From positions 1-14,365 of the forward strand of contig CAZOXZ010000062.1 in the NCBI GenBank assembly GCA_964583865.1: a DNA stretch of 14,365 nucleotides, in the 5' to 3' direction. The DNA comes from DASSBG01 sp964583865 (lineage in GTDB: Bacteria; Pseudomonadota; Gammaproteobacteria; Xanthomonadales; Rhodanobacteraceae). Below, in pieces: positions 1 through 8,466 of this stretch; positions within the stretch are counted from its first letter, which is position 1, and every line of letters begins with the position of its first letter. The translations under genes and the position numbers were made by a program. The notes under the pieces are model-generated. The model worked only from the letters and a program-made list of their open reading frames with translations, was not told where the DNA came from and did not search any database.

Positions 1-1
1 T

Positions 2-226
2 CTGGAGCGGATCATGCGCGCCCAGTACCGCATCGACACCTTCCAGCAGACCTACTTCGTCATCGACAGCTTCGAGCAGCTGATGAATGCCACGCGCCCG
101 GACTTCACGCCCATATTCGAGCGCCTGGCCAGCCAGACGGACATCCCGGCACGCGAAGTGCAAGCCGGCGACAAGGTCATCCACGAGGGCACGCGCGAGG
201 GTTTCGCCAGCGACGCCGATACCTGA
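2..226 (+). CDS. phhA: Phenylalanine 4-hydroxylase, C-terminal part (partial at window edge)
   Basis: This is the last 74 codons of an open frame that enters from the left edge and stops with TGA at 224-226. The segment YRIDTFQQTYFVIDSFEQL is the conserved C-terminal part of bacterial non-haem-iron phenylalanine hydroxylases, which convert phenylalanine to tyrosine using tetrahydropterin and oxygen in the cytoplasm. The iron ligands and pterin-binding core lie upstream of the window, so catalytic competence cannot be judged here. A hydrophilic tail of about 40 residues follows the conserved segment, which is usual for the bacterial enzymes. Recognition rests on that one strongly conserved stretch. 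No intrinsic terminator is visible in the 78 bases before the next gene. Confidence 0.88.
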   Translation: MERIMRAQYRIDTFQQTYFVIDSFEQLMNATRPDFTPIFERLASQTDIPAREVQAGDKVIHEGTREGFASDADT

Positions 227-304
227 TCGGCGTTGTACCGTTTGGCTGAAATGGTTGAGTAAACAGGTTAAGCTTGGGCCTCGACAGTTGGGCGGCACTG
301 GCTC

Positions 305-1474
305 TTGCATGCCATTGGCGCAAACGGGGGGCTTGTGCTCGACGAGAAACTGCTTGATGCGGTGTACGCATCACCATTCGATGATGAAGCATTGCACGAC
401 GCACTGGGTCGTCTTCGCAGCGCGTGCGACAGCCGCAGTGCCGGGGTTTTTCATCTCGGTGAGAACGGCATCGACTGGGAGCTGGGCAATGGCATCCCGG
501 CGGGATTCATGGCACGTTTTGCCGAACAACTGGCTGACGACCCGCGAATTCCCTGGGCGCTGTCGCGCCCGCCACTGACGGTTCTCGACGACTCAGCGCC
601 GGACCTGCGCCGCCGCATGCAAGCCAGCGGCACCGATTCGCTGACACGACACTGGGACTTGCCATGGACCCTGGCCACGGTTTGCTCCTCAACGCGCACC
701 GGCACGTGGGCCTTGTTTCTGTCACGCAGCACTGGGCAAGGCCGCGCCGATCACACCGTGCAACAAGCTTTCGCCGGTTACGCCAGACACTTTGCGCGAG
801 CCCTGCGGCTGCGTACACAAGCACAACGCCATGACCGTGCCTGGCAAAACGAAGAACCGACCGGAAGCCGCCAGGTCTGGCGGCTCCTCGTCGACAGCGA
901 AACGAGGATCCGGCAGCTTTCTCCCGGGGCCGCCAGGCTCCTGGACGCCGCCGACGGCATCCGCATTCACCGTGGTCGCCTGCAGTTGACCGACCCCAAG
1001 ATCACGGGTCAATTGCAGCACCTGGCGGCTTGGCTGTCGACCGCGCCCGATGTCGGACAGGTTGACGCCTGTTTTGCCCTGCCCCAACATCAACCACCCG
1101 GCATGCTGCGTATCCACCTCGACCCCAACCCCTGCCGCAGCATTGGCGGCCGGCGGGTGCTGGCGGTGTGGCTGGAGGGCCACACCTGGGCCCGAACCGC
1201 CTGCCCCGCAATCACCCCCAAGGCACCGACCCCACGGCAGTTGCAAGTCCTGCGACTGCTCGATTCCGGCCAGCCCACCGCCAGCATTGCGCAGCAGCTC
1301 AGTATCGCCGAGTCCACGGTCCGCACCCACATCAAGCATTTGTTGGCCCTGACCGATAGTCACAACCGCCGCGCCTGCCTGGCGGTGGCCCGCGAACACG
1401 GCTGGTTGAAAGCCACCGGTGTCGAGTCTGGGTTGTTCGCCAACGTCTCCGGAGAAGCCCCGAAACGCAGCTGA
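305..1474 (+). CDS. LuxR-family HTH transcriptional regulator
   Basis: The protein has up to 389 residues. Its C-terminal region (about residues 303-370) is a LuxR/FixJ-type helix-turn-helix: TPRQLQVLRLLDSG, then SIAQQLSIAESTVRTHIKHL, with the recognition-helix signature STVRTHIKHL. The roughly 300 residues before it lack a response-regulator aspartate pocket; they look like a GAF/PAS-type sensory region (a segment near residues 190-230 resembles the PAS-like part of stand-alone LuxR regulators), but I cannot name a ligand. The start is uncertain. An in-frame TAA lies at 269-271, the longest start is TTG at 305 and an alternative GTG is at 335; neither has a convincing ribosome binding site. 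It follows phhA on the same strand by 78 bases and converges with the beta-helix gene. The regulated target is unknown. Confidence 0.78.
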   Translation: MHAIGANGGLVLDEKLLDAVYASPFDDEALHDALGRLRSACDSRSAGVFHLGENGIDWELGNGIPAGFMARFAEQLADDPRIPWALSRPPLTVLDDSAPDLRRRMQASGTDSLTRHWDLPWTLATVCSSTRTGTWALFLSRSTGQGRADHTVQQAFAGYARHFARALRLRTQAQRHDRAWQNEEPTGSRQVWRLLVDSETRIRQLSPGAARLLDAADGIRIHRGRLQLTDPKITGQLQHLAAWLSTAPDVGQVDACFALPQHQPPGMLRIHLDPNPCRSIGGRRVLAVWLEGHTWARTACPAITPKAPTPRQLQVLRLLDSGQPTASIAQQLSIAESTVRTHIKHLLALTDSHNRRACLAVAREHGWLKATGVESGLFANVSGEAPKRS

Positions 1475-1553
1475 AGCAGGTGTCATTTCCATGGCCGTCA
1501 CGCAGGGTGCTTTTATCCCACGCCTGGCGCGAACGAGCCATGCAGATCAAGGA

Positions 1554-4500
1554 TCATGGCTGCGACTCAAAGCCGTCGTCGAAGATCACGTCCGAACGAC
1601 GCTCCACGGCGCCGATATCGCAGGTTGCGGTGCCGTCGTGGTCGCCATCCAGCGGGCGTGACCGGCCGCGCTGGTCAAAGTCCGGGCACAAAGCGTTGTT
1701 ACCACTGTCGATGGCCGAGCCGGTCAAACCCGGCAACACGGTGGGGGTGAATCCGCCATGGTCGCCGATGGCGCCGAGGTCGGGGTCGCCGGAACGATTA
1801 CCGGTTCCGGAGACAAACGGCGTGCCAGTGTCATTGTGCAACCCGGCCGCGCCGCCCTCGACGATGCTGTAGTTGAGGGTCACATGGGTTGCGTAGCCAC
1901 TGGACATCTGCGGGCCTTCATGGTCCGGACCGGTTGCCTGGTTGCCCCACAGGATGACGTTGGTGAGCACCGGGCTGGCGTACTGGACGTTGTAGATCCC
2001 GCCACCGGCACCCGCGCTGTTGTTCTGGAAGGTGACGTTGGCCAGAAGCGGATCAGCCACTTCGCCAAGATCTGCCTTGTTGTACATGCCACCACCTTTG
2101 GAGTCGGCGTGGTTGCCGACGAAGGTGACGTTGTACAACACCGGGCTGCAGGTGGACGGCGGATTGTAGCCCTCGCAGTACAAGCCGCCGCCAAGGAAGG
2201 CCTGATTGCCCACGAAGCTGACATCGACCAGCAAGGGGCTGTTGGGGCCGGAGATTGACTTCACGTACATGCCACCGCCAAGCACTGCCTTGTTGTTGCG
2301 GAACACGATGTCGTCGAGGCTGGGTTGACTGCCCGCGCGCCCACCTTGAAGGTACACGGCACCGCCATGATGACCGCGATTGCCGACGAAGACCAGATTG
2401 CTCAGCGCAGGACTGCACTCAATGCCGGGTTGGTTCCGGGTACGGCAATATAGCCCGCCACCGTCAACGTAACTGCCGCCGTAGCCGGCGGTGATGATGA
2501 AGCCATCGAGGCGGGTGGCAGCGGTGATCGGACCCTGCGTGGCATCGATGTACACCACATGTGCTGCGTTGCTGCCGCGGATATCGGTCCAGCTATCGGC
2601 GATGCCGTCATTGTCGCTGTCGAGGTCGTCGTTCTCCAGGTCCCCGGACAAGATGGTCGGATGGCCCTCGGGATCACGCTGGTCACGCTGGCTTTCAGTC
2701 CCGGCGAAGCCGCCGTACACTGCCACACCTTCATGCAGTTCGAAGGCATGCGGGTAAGACGATGCGGCAGGCCGCCGATAAACACCCTGCGCGACCCACA
2801 CTTCGGTGCAGCTCTGGTCATTCAGGGCATCTTGCAGGTCGGCGTAGGCATCGGCCCACGAGCTGCCGTCGTCGGCGCCGCCGACCACGTTGCCGTTGAC
2901 ATGACACAAGCCATCGACGCGCAGCTTCTCCACCTCCACCGCGCCGATGTCGCAGCGGGTACCTTGCGGACGGCTGATGCCGCGCTGGTCCACCGGCGGC
3001 GCATTGGCACATGTGCCCTGATCGATGACCGGACTGCCGCTGGTCGGCAACATGGTCGGCGTCATGCCGCCGTTGTCGGCCGGCAGTGCCAGCAGGGGAT
3101 CGGCATCCAGATTGCCGCTGCCGTCCGAGAACGCCGTGGCTGGGCTGCCGTCGGCATTGACGATTCCGGCATTGCCGCCAGCCACGATGCTGTAGTCGAT
3201 GGACAGGCTGGCCGGGCCATTGTTGTAGATCTGGTCACCGCTGTCGCCGGCCTGATTGTTCCAGAAGATGACGTTGGTCATGTCCGCCTGCAGGGTGCCG
3301 TAGGCTGCAGCGTTGTAGATGGCGCCGCCAAAGTCGGCTTGGTTGCTGCTGAACGTCACATTGGCCATCACCGGCGCGCTGGTGCCGGACGAGCTGCCCT
3401 TGTTGTACATGGCGCCGCCTTTGCCCATTGCCCAGCGTGTCGCGTTGCCGTGGAAGGTAACGTTGTGCAACACCGGCGAACTGGTGCCATTGTCCGCGCC
3501 GTTGTTGACCAGCGCACCGCCGTTCTCGCCTGCTTCGTTGCCGATGAAGGTCACGTTCGTCAGGCTGGGGCTGCTGGTGCCGTCAGAGCTGCCCATGTTG
3601 TACATGGCCCCGCCGTAGTGCGCCCAGTTGCCGCGAAAGGTGACATTGACCAGCGTCGGGCTGCTGTGTCCCTCGTCCAGGAACCCGTTGTTGAACAGGC
3701 CGCCCCCGGTGCGAGCGTAGTTGCCGCTGAATACGAGATTCGCGAGGGTGGGGCTGCACAGGCCCGGCGAACCGTCGCAGTACAGGCCGGCACCTGCCGT
3801 GTCGCCACCCGTGCCGTCGGCCTCGCCGCCGGTGATGACAAAGCCGTCCAGCACGGTGTCGGCAGTGACGTCACCGGCCAGCGAAGTACCATCCACGTAC
3901 ACCACGTGATAGCTGTTGTCGCCGACGATGTCGCTGTAACTCATGTCGATGCCGGCGGCATTGCTGCTGTCGTTGCCGTCGATATCGCCGGAAAGCACGG
4001 TGAAATTGGCCTTGGGGTCGCGCTGCTGCAGCGATGTTTCGGTGCCGGCAAAACCGCCGTAGACGTGCATGCCCGGCAGGATCTCGAAACGGTCGCCGGG
4101 CTGGGTCCCCGGTGTGTAAATGCCGTCGGCCACCCAAATGGTGCTGCAACTTACGTCGCCCAGGGCCGATTGCAGGTCGACGAATGCATCGGCCCAGCCA
4201 CTGCCATCGTTGGCCCCGCTGGCCGCGACATCGACGTAGCAACGGCGCGCGTTGACTTCGACCTCGACGGCGCCGATGTCGCAGCCGTAGCCCTGTGGCC
4301 GGGCCAAGCCACGCTGATCCTCGCTGGCGCTGAAGCCGGCAGGCAAGTTGAGCACGCAATCGTCCGGGCGGATGGCATCGATCACCGGGCTCGCCGGCTG
4401 CGGCATGATGGTCGGCGTGGGACCGCCGTTGTCCGACAGGTAGGACAACAGCAACGGATCTACGCCGGGTTGGTCGCCCATGGCCGTCAGGTTGCAACTG

Positions 4501-5666
4501 AAGTCGATGGACAGGTTGTAGCCGAGGGACGCGACACTGCCACCGTCCTCGACGCTGCAGGCCGTGCCGTTGATCACGTCGATGACGCTGTGATCGAGAG
4601 TGATGCTGGCGCCGTCGGCCCGCAATCCGCCCGCGACGTTCCCGGTGACGGTGACGTAACTCAGGCTCACACTGGCCCCCTGGGCCGCGTTCAGGGCGCT
4701 GCTGCCAGGCGCGCCGGGCGCAATATTGCCATACAGGGTGCTGTTGACCAGCTGCACCGAACCGTAGGTCGCGGCGATGCCGCCGCCGGCCCTGCGGCCG
4801 TTGTTGTCCACGATGGTGCTGTTGACGATCAAGGCATCGCCGACCACCAGCATACCGCCGCCAAGGCCCGGATAGGGCGCCGAGCCGACGCCGATGCCCA
4901 CGGCATTGGAACCCACCACGCTGTTGCGGATCTCCACCTGCCCAAGGCTGGCCAGGCCACCACCGGAGCCACCGGCGCCATTGGGCGCATTGCCGGCACC
5001 GGCGGCGTTGTTGCGGATCGTGCTGTGGCGCACGAACAGCTTGCCGTTGACCGCGTTGAAAATGCCGCCGCCATACCCCCCGCGCAGGCTGTACACCGAA
5101 CTGCTGCCGGACTTGCCTGCCACGTTGTATTCCACGACGCTGTCCCACAGCGTCAGCGTGCCGCGATTGTAGATCCCGCCGCCATCACGGCCGTAAGTAC
5201 CCGAGCCGTCCAGTGCATGACCATGGCTGATGGTGACGTCCAGGATGGTCAGATCGGCCCCGGGAGCCACATTCAACAGCCGAAACTGCGGCGTACCGGC
5301 GACCATGCTGCGCGTAATCGTCGCACCGTAGCCGGCGATGCGATAGCTGCCCGTGACGATGGGCAGACCGCTGGGTCCGATCGGGCCGTTGGGTCCACTG
5401 TCGAGGTACGGTCCGTCGGTGAGGGTGAAGGTCGCGTTTTGCGGCAAGACAATGCGAAGGTCATTTGAGCCGGGCTGGACCACGCAGTCACCGTTGCCGG
5501 GGTGACCATTGGCCAGGACCATCGCCTCGCGCAGCGAACACTGGCCATCGGCCGCCACCACCACAACACCGACGCCGCCGCTGCCATCGACATCGATATG
5601 GCCGGCTCGCGCCACAGCGGCCAGCGTCAGCGCGAGGGCTGCCAGAATCAAACATGTCGCTCGCAT
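1554..5666 (-). CDS. Secreted three-module beta-helix protein (CSLREA / choice-of-anchor-Q type)
   Basis: This is a 1370-residue exported protein. I place the start at ATG 5664-5666 because the first 21 residues (MRATCLILAALALTLAAVARA) form a clean signal peptide and a strong GGGGGAG lies a few bases upstream; an ATG 26 codons further up lacks this support. A CSLREA motif occurs at residues 43-48. Three modules each end in CDIGAVE (near residues 461, 904 and 1348). Modules 2 and 3 open with matching blocks, (N/D)DGS.WADA..DLQ.AL then VYGGFAGTE, near residues 476 and 919. Between them run many right-handed-helix rungs pairing GG(A/G).YN with F..N (FSGN, FRGN, FIGN, FHGN, FVGN), as in Pmp-like/pectate-lyase-fold proteins. 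There is no autotransporter barrel. The C-terminus ends DVIFDDGFESQP, a possible sorting tail. The likely role is an extracellular or surface adhesin or polysaccharide-binding protein; this is inference, since no catalytic site was recognised. Confidence 0.85.
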   Translation of the reverse strand: MRATCLILAALALTLAAVARAGHIDVDGSGGVGVVVVAADGQCSLREAMVLANGHPGNGDCVVQPGSNDLRIVLPQNATFTLTDGPYLDSGPNGPIGPSGLPIVTGSYRIAGYGATITRSMVAGTPQFRLLNVAPGADLTILDVTISHGHALDGSGTYGRDGGGIYNRGTLTLWDSVVEYNVAGKSGSSSVYSLRGGYGGGIFNAVNGKLFVRHSTIRNNAAGAGNAPNGAGGSGGGLASLGQVEIRNSVVGSNAVGIGVGSAPYPGLGGGMLVVGDALIVNSTIVDNNGRRAGGGIAATYGSVQLVNSTLYGNIAPGAPGSSALNAAQGASVSLSYVTVTGNVAGGLRADGASITLDHSVIDVINGTACSVEDGGSVASLGYNLSIDFSCNLTAMGDQPGVDPLLLSYLSDNGGPTPTIMPQPASPVIDAIRPDDCVLNLPAGFSASEDQRGLARPQGYGCDIGAVEVEVNARRCYVDVAASGANDGSGWADAFVDLQSALGDVSCSTIWVADGIYTPGTQPGDRFEILPGMHVYGGFAGTETSLQQRDPKANFTVLSGDIDGNDSSNAAGIDMSYSDIVGDNSYHVVYVDGTSLAGDVTADTVLDGFVITGGEADGTGGDTAGAGLYCDGSPGLCSPTLANLVFSGNYARTGGGLFNNGFLDEGHSSPTLVNVTFRGNWAHYGGAMYNMGSSDGTSSPSLTNVTFIGNEAGENGGALVNNGADNGTSSPVLHNVTFHGNATRWAMGKGGAMYNKGSSSGTSAPVMANVTFSSNQADFGGAIYNAAAYGTLQADMTNVIFWNNQAGDSGDQIYNNGPASLSIDYSIVAGGNAGIVNADGSPATAFSDGSGNLDADPLLALPADNGGMTPTMLPTSGSPVIDQGTCANAPPVDQRGISRPQGTRCDIGAVEVEKLRVDGLCHVNGNVVGGADDGSSWADAYADLQDALNDQSCTEVWVAQGVYRRPAASSYPHAFELHEGVAVYGGFAGTESQRDQRDPEGHPTILSGDLENDDLDSDNDGIADSWTDIRGSNAAHVVYIDATQGPITAATRLDGFIITAGYGGSYVDGGGLYCRTRNQPGIECSPALSNLVFVGNRGHHGGAVYLQGGRAGSQPSLDDIVFRNNKAVLGGGMYVKSISGPNSPLLVDVSFVGNQAFLGGGLYCEGYNPPSTCSPVLYNVTFVGNHADSKGGGMYNKADLGEVADPLLANVTFQNNSAGAGGGIYNVQYASPVLTNVILWGNQATGPDHEGPQMSSGYATHVTLNYSIVEGGAAGLHNDTGTPFVSGTGNRSGDPDLGAIGDHGGFTPTVLPGLTGSAIDSGNNALCPDFDQRGRSRPLDGDHDGTATCDIGAVERRSDVIFDDGFESQP

Positions 5667-5695
5667 CGTCGTCTCCCCCGCATACCGCACCGTTG

Positions 5696-5711
5696 TGTGA
5701 TGGATTTCACG
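5696..5711. promoter_or_regulatory. CRP/Clp-like binding site upstream of the beta-helix gene
   Basis: TGTGA-N6-TCACG matches the CRP-family half-site pair TGTGA-N6-TCACA at 9 of 10 fixed positions. It is centred about 38 bases upstream of the ATG at 5666 and about 100 bases from the start of the divergent lptM operon promoter. In xanthomonads the CRP homologue Clp uses similar sites and controls extracellular enzymes and surface products, which would fit the secreted product here. Its closeness to the start codon makes repression, or activation of a very short leader, both possible. The assignment is by motif only. Confidence 0.45.
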
Positions 5712-5780
5712 GCATGTCCTTCGCGACACCCTGTCTTCCCCCAAATGGGGTAGATATCGACCGCCGGGAATCCTGTTGCT

Positions 5781-5808
5781 TTGGTGATGCGCAGGGTCGC
5801 GCTACACT
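5781..5808 (+). promoter_or_regulatory. Probable sigma-70 promoter of the lptM-dapF-DUF484-xerC operon
   Basis: A TTGGTG at 5781-5786 (3 of 6 to TTGACA) and a TACACT at 5803-5808 are separated by 16 bases. The -10 sits in GCTACACT, the same octamer found upstream of the gene at 13077. The predicted transcript would start near 5815, leaving a leader of about 20 bases before the GTG at 5835. Confidence 0.5.
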
Positions 5809-5834
5809 GGCGACAGGTTTCTGCGGAGATTATC

Positions 5835-6002
5835 GTGTCTCGCTCCCCTACGCCGACCGACCCGGAACATCGACGTCGCCCGGCTTTCCTGCTGGCGACA
5901 CTGGCGCTGGTGGTTGCCACGTCCGTCTTGGCCGGCTGCGGCAACAAGGGCCCGCTGGTGCATCCCGAGCCGGCACCCGCCAGCTCGACGGCGACGCCGT
6001 AG
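5835..6002 (+). CDS. lptM: Small LPS-translocon lipoprotein LptM (YifL type)
   Basis: This is a 55-residue lipoprotein. The start chosen is GTG at 5835, because GGAG at 5825-5828 sits six bases upstream; the open frame continues further up but with no such support. A hydrophobic segment (residues 17-31) leads into the lipobox LAGC with the acylated cysteine at residue 35. It is followed by GNKGPL, matching the CGxKGPL hallmark of the family. The mature peptide is only about 21 residues and proline-rich. In E. coli LptM binds and helps mature the outer-membrane LptDE complex that inserts lipopolysaccharide. Its position directly before dapF, 9 bases apart, is the same as in E. coli, which supports the assignment. 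The arginine-rich N-terminus fits the positive-inside rule. Confidence 0.8.
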   Translation: MSRSPTPTDPEHRRRPAFLLATLALVVATSVLAGCGNKGPLVHPEPAPASSTATP

Positions 6003-6011
6003 GCTTCGGTC

Positions 6012-6857
6012 ATGGATCTGCCGTTCACCAAGATGCACGGTGCCGGCAACGACTTCGTCGTGCTCGATGCCGGCTCCGGCGGCCTGCAACTCGGCCCCGA
6101 CCAGATCCGTGCCATGGCCGATCGGCACACCGGCATCGGCTTCGACCAGTTGCTGGTGGTCACGCCGGCCGACAACCCCGATTGCGTGGCGGCCTACCGC
6201 ATCTTCAATGCCGACGGCAGCATGGCCGAGCAATGCGGCAATGGCGCGCGTTGCGTCATGGCCTGGCTGCAACGCGACGGCATCGTGCCCTCGGGCGAGA
6301 CCGTCCACATCGACAGCCCGGCCGGGCCGGTGGCCATGCGCATCGAATCGCTGGACGCCATCCACGTGGACATGGGCGAGCCGAACTTCGCCCCGGCTGC
6401 CTGCGGTTTCCGCCCGCGGCGTGACGATGACGACAGCCCGCCGTACAGGCTGGAGCTGGGCCACGAGCCCGTCCAGGTCCACATTGCTTCGTTGGGCAAC
6501 CCGCATGCCGTCATGGAGGTGGACAACCTTGATGACGATGCGCTGGAACGCATGGGACCACAACTGACGCACCACCCGCGTTTTGCGCGCGACTGTAATG
6601 CCGGTTTCGTGCAATGCATCGACACGGGACACCTGCGCCTGCGCGTGCATGAGCGCGGGGCCGGCTGGACGCAAGCCTGCGGCAGTGGAGCCTGCGCCGC
6701 GGCTGCCGTGATGATCGCCACCGGCCGCTGTGCCGAGCGGGTCCGTGTCGAGCTGCCCGGCGGCACACTTGGCGTCGCCTGGACCGGGCCCGGCAACCGC
6801 CTGTGGCTGCAAGGTCCGGCCGCATTCGTTTTCGAGGGTCGCTGGCCGTTATCATGA
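6012..6857 (+). CDS. dapF: Diaminopimelate epimerase
   Basis: The 281-residue protein is of normal length for the family. It interconverts LL- and meso-diaminopimelate in lysine and peptidoglycan precursor synthesis, in the cytoplasm and without a cofactor. The N-terminus FTKMHGAGNDFVVLDA is a family signature. The two catalytic cysteines are visible: C75 in EQCGNGARC and C223 in QACGSGACAA. Substrate-binding motifs include FNADGS (residues 65-70), GNPHAV (162-167) and HERGAG (213-218). The position after ERGAG holds W rather than the common E; this position varies in the family. ATG at 6012 is supported by the AGG nine bases upstream and by the start of homology. It lies between lptM and the DUF484 gene in one apparent operon. 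Confidence 0.96.
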   Translation: MDLPFTKMHGAGNDFVVLDAGSGGLQLGPDQIRAMADRHTGIGFDQLLVVTPADNPDCVAAYRIFNADGSMAEQCGNGARCVMAWLQRDGIVPSGETVHIDSPAGPVAMRIESLDAIHVDMGEPNFAPAACGFRPRRDDDDSPPYRLELGHEPVQVHIASLGNPHAVMEVDNLDDDALERMGPQLTHHPRFARDCNAGFVQCIDTGHLRLRVHERGAGWTQACGSGACAAAAVMIATGRCAERVRVELPGGTLGVAWTGPGNRLWLQGPAAFVFEGRWPLS

Positions 6858-6884
6858 GCACCATCTTTGTCGCTTGGAATACGC

Positions 6885-7568
6885 ATGGCTGAAATGAACG
6901 TCAAGACCGGGGTGGATGCCATGGAGATCGCCGCCTGGTTACGCGAGCATCCCACCTTTCTCAAGGACTTCCCGGACCTTGCCATGGCATTGCAGGTGCC
7001 GCGCGAACACGGCCCAGCGGCATCCCTGGCCGGCTACCAGTTGGAAGTTTTGCGCCAGAAGAATGCCGAGTTGAAGGACAAGCTGGCCGAGCTCATCACC
7101 ATTGGCGGCGAAAACGAACAACTGGTCGTGCGCGTGCATTCGCTGACGCTGGCGCTGATGCGCGCGGACACGTTGGCCGAAACGGCCCGCACCGCGGTCG
7201 CCACGCTGGGCGAGGACTTCAACACCGAACTGGTGCGTCTGGTGCTGTTCCGCCAGCGGGACGATCTGCCCGAAGCCGACTGGCTGCTGACCTCCGCCGG
7301 TGCCGATGCCTGGCCGAGCTTTGCCGAGTTCCTCAAGGACGATCATCCGCTGTGTGGCCGCCTGGCCGAGGACAAGCTCACGGCCCTGTTCGGCGAGCGC
7401 GCCGGCGAAGCCGCCTCGACCGCGCTGCTCAACCTGGGCAAGCAGGGCATGCTGGCCATGGGCAGCCACGACGTGCGCCGTTTTCATCCCGGCGGCGGCA
7501 CCATGTTCCTGAAACTCATCGGCGAAGCCGTGCGCACGGCCCTGGCGCGCTTCGAGAGTGATGCCTGA
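6885..7568 (+). CDS. DUF484 family protein (YigA type)
   Basis: The 227-residue cytoplasmic protein has no signal peptide or membrane segment. Family features are the N-terminal WLREHPTFLKDFPDL and the region LRQKNAELKDKLAELITIGGENEQL (residues about 55-80), likely a coiled coil, followed by a GAF-like domain ending FLKLIGEAVRTALAR. The family sits between dapF and xerC in many gammaproteobacteria and has no settled function; the neighbours suggest but do not prove a link to XerC. I chose ATG at 6885 over the in-frame TTG at 6867. It begins 27 bases after dapF, and its end overlaps the start of xerC by eight bases, so translational coupling is likely. Confidence 0.88.
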   Translation: MAEMNVKTGVDAMEIAAWLREHPTFLKDFPDLAMALQVPREHGPAASLAGYQLEVLRQKNAELKDKLAELITIGGENEQLVVRVHSLTLALMRADTLAETARTAVATLGEDFNTELVRLVLFRQRDDLPEADWLLTSAGADAWPSFAEFLKDDHPLCGRLAEDKLTALFGERAGEAASTALLNLGKQGMLAMGSHDVRRFHPGGGTMFLKLIGEAVRTALARFESDA

Positions 7569-8466
7569 GGCGGCCACCGCCGACGTGGCCACCGAAGCCG
7601 CACGCTGGCTGGCGCACTGCGCCGACCAGCGCGGCCTCTCGCCGCATACCGTGGCCGGCTACCGCCGCGATCTGGCCCAACTGGAGGCCTGGGCAAATGA
7701 ACACGACATCAACAGCGTTCGCCAACTGACGCCGGACCGGATGCGCGCTTTTCTGGCCGATCGCCACCGTGCCGGCCTGTCCGCCAAAAGCCTGCAGCGC
7801 CTGCTGTCCGCCTGCCGCGGCCTGTTTGGCCATCTGGCACGCGAGGGCCGGCTGCAACACGACCCGGCCGCCGGCGTGCGCGCCCCCAAAGTACGACGCA
7901 CCCTGCCGGAGACCCTGGACCCGGACGAAGCCCGCGCACTGGTGGAACTGGACGAGGACGGCCCGCTGGCACGGCGCGACCGCGCCATGCTGGAGCTGTT
8001 CTACTCCTCCGGCCTGCGCCTGGCCGAACTGGTGTCACTGGACTGGGGCGACATCGACCTCGCCGCCGGCGAAGTGCGCGTCACCGGCAAGGGCAACAAG
8101 ACCCGCATCGTGCCCGTGGGCCGCCAGGCCATCGAGGCCCTGAAACGGCTGGGCGCGGAGGAAGGCATGGCCGCCGACACGCCCGTCTTCCGCGGCCGCC
8201 AAGGCCGTCACCTCAGCCGCCGCGCCGCCGAGCTGCGCGTCAAGCGTGCCGCCCAACACCAGGGCCTGGCCAAACGCGCCTACCCGCACCTGCTGCGCCA
8301 CTCCTGCGCCAGCCACCTGCTGCAATCCTCCTCCGACCTGCGCGCCGTGCAGGAACTTCTGGGCCACGCCGACATCGCCACCACCGAAATCTACACCCAC
8401 CTTGACTTCCAGCACCTGGCCGAGGTCTACGACAAAGCCCACCCCCGCGCCAAGCGCAAGGATTGA
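7561..8466 (+). CDS. xerC: Tyrosine recombinase XerC
   Basis: The 301-residue protein has the length of the family. With XerD it resolves chromosome dimers at dif. An N-terminal core-binding domain (about residues 8-95, GLSPHTVAGYRRDLAQLEAW) precedes the catalytic domain. All active-site residues are visible: R153 (SSGLRLAEL), K177 (TGKGNK), H243 and R246 (PHLLRH), H269 (LLGHA) and the nucleophile Y278 (IYTHLDF). Their spacings match those of E. coli XerC. The C-terminus DKAHPRAKR is the XerC signature that separates it from XerD. ATG 7561 overlaps the DUF484 stop; a GTG three bases earlier is possible. It is the last gene of the lptM operon as seen here. No clear intrinsic terminator follows. 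Confidence 0.96.
   Translation: MPEAATADVATEAARWLAHCADQRGLSPHTVAGYRRDLAQLEAWANEHDINSVRQLTPDRMRAFLADRHRAGLSAKSLQRLLSACRGLFGHLAREGRLQHDPAAGVRAPKVRRTLPETLDPDEARALVELDEDGPLARRDRAMLELFYSSGLRLAELVSLDWGDIDLAAGEVRVTGKGNKTRIVPVGRQAIEALKRLGAEEGMAADTPVFRGRQGRHLSRRAAELRVKRAAQHQGLAKRAYPHLLRHSCASHLLQSSSDLRAVQELLGHADIATTEIYTHLDFQHLAEVYDKAHPRAKRKD

Noticed and set aside
722..1501. A 259-codon minus-strand frame opposite the LuxR regulator.
   Set aside because: No homology or start signals; glycine/glutamine-rich composition typical of an antisense shadow. The plus strand encodes a clear LuxR helix-turn-helix.
1537..1560. GCCATG...CATGGC inverted repeat at the convergent end of the LuxR and beta-helix genes, a possible bidirectional terminator.
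   Set aside because: The stem is short with a 12-base interior, overlaps the beta-helix stop codon, and has no T-tract on either strand.
2559..5468. A 969-codon open frame on the plus strand, antisense to the beta-helix gene.
   Set aside because: It has no ribosome binding site or recognisable domain, and its alanine/valine/histidine-rich low-complexity translation simply mirrors the repetitive GC-rich coding strand. The opposite strand has a signal peptide, clear motifs and a strong ribosome binding site.
5734..5760. CCCCATTT (minus strand) resembling a sigma-32 -10 element upstream of the beta-helix gene.
   Set aside because: No CTTGAA-like element occurs at the required distance upstream, so it is probably chance.
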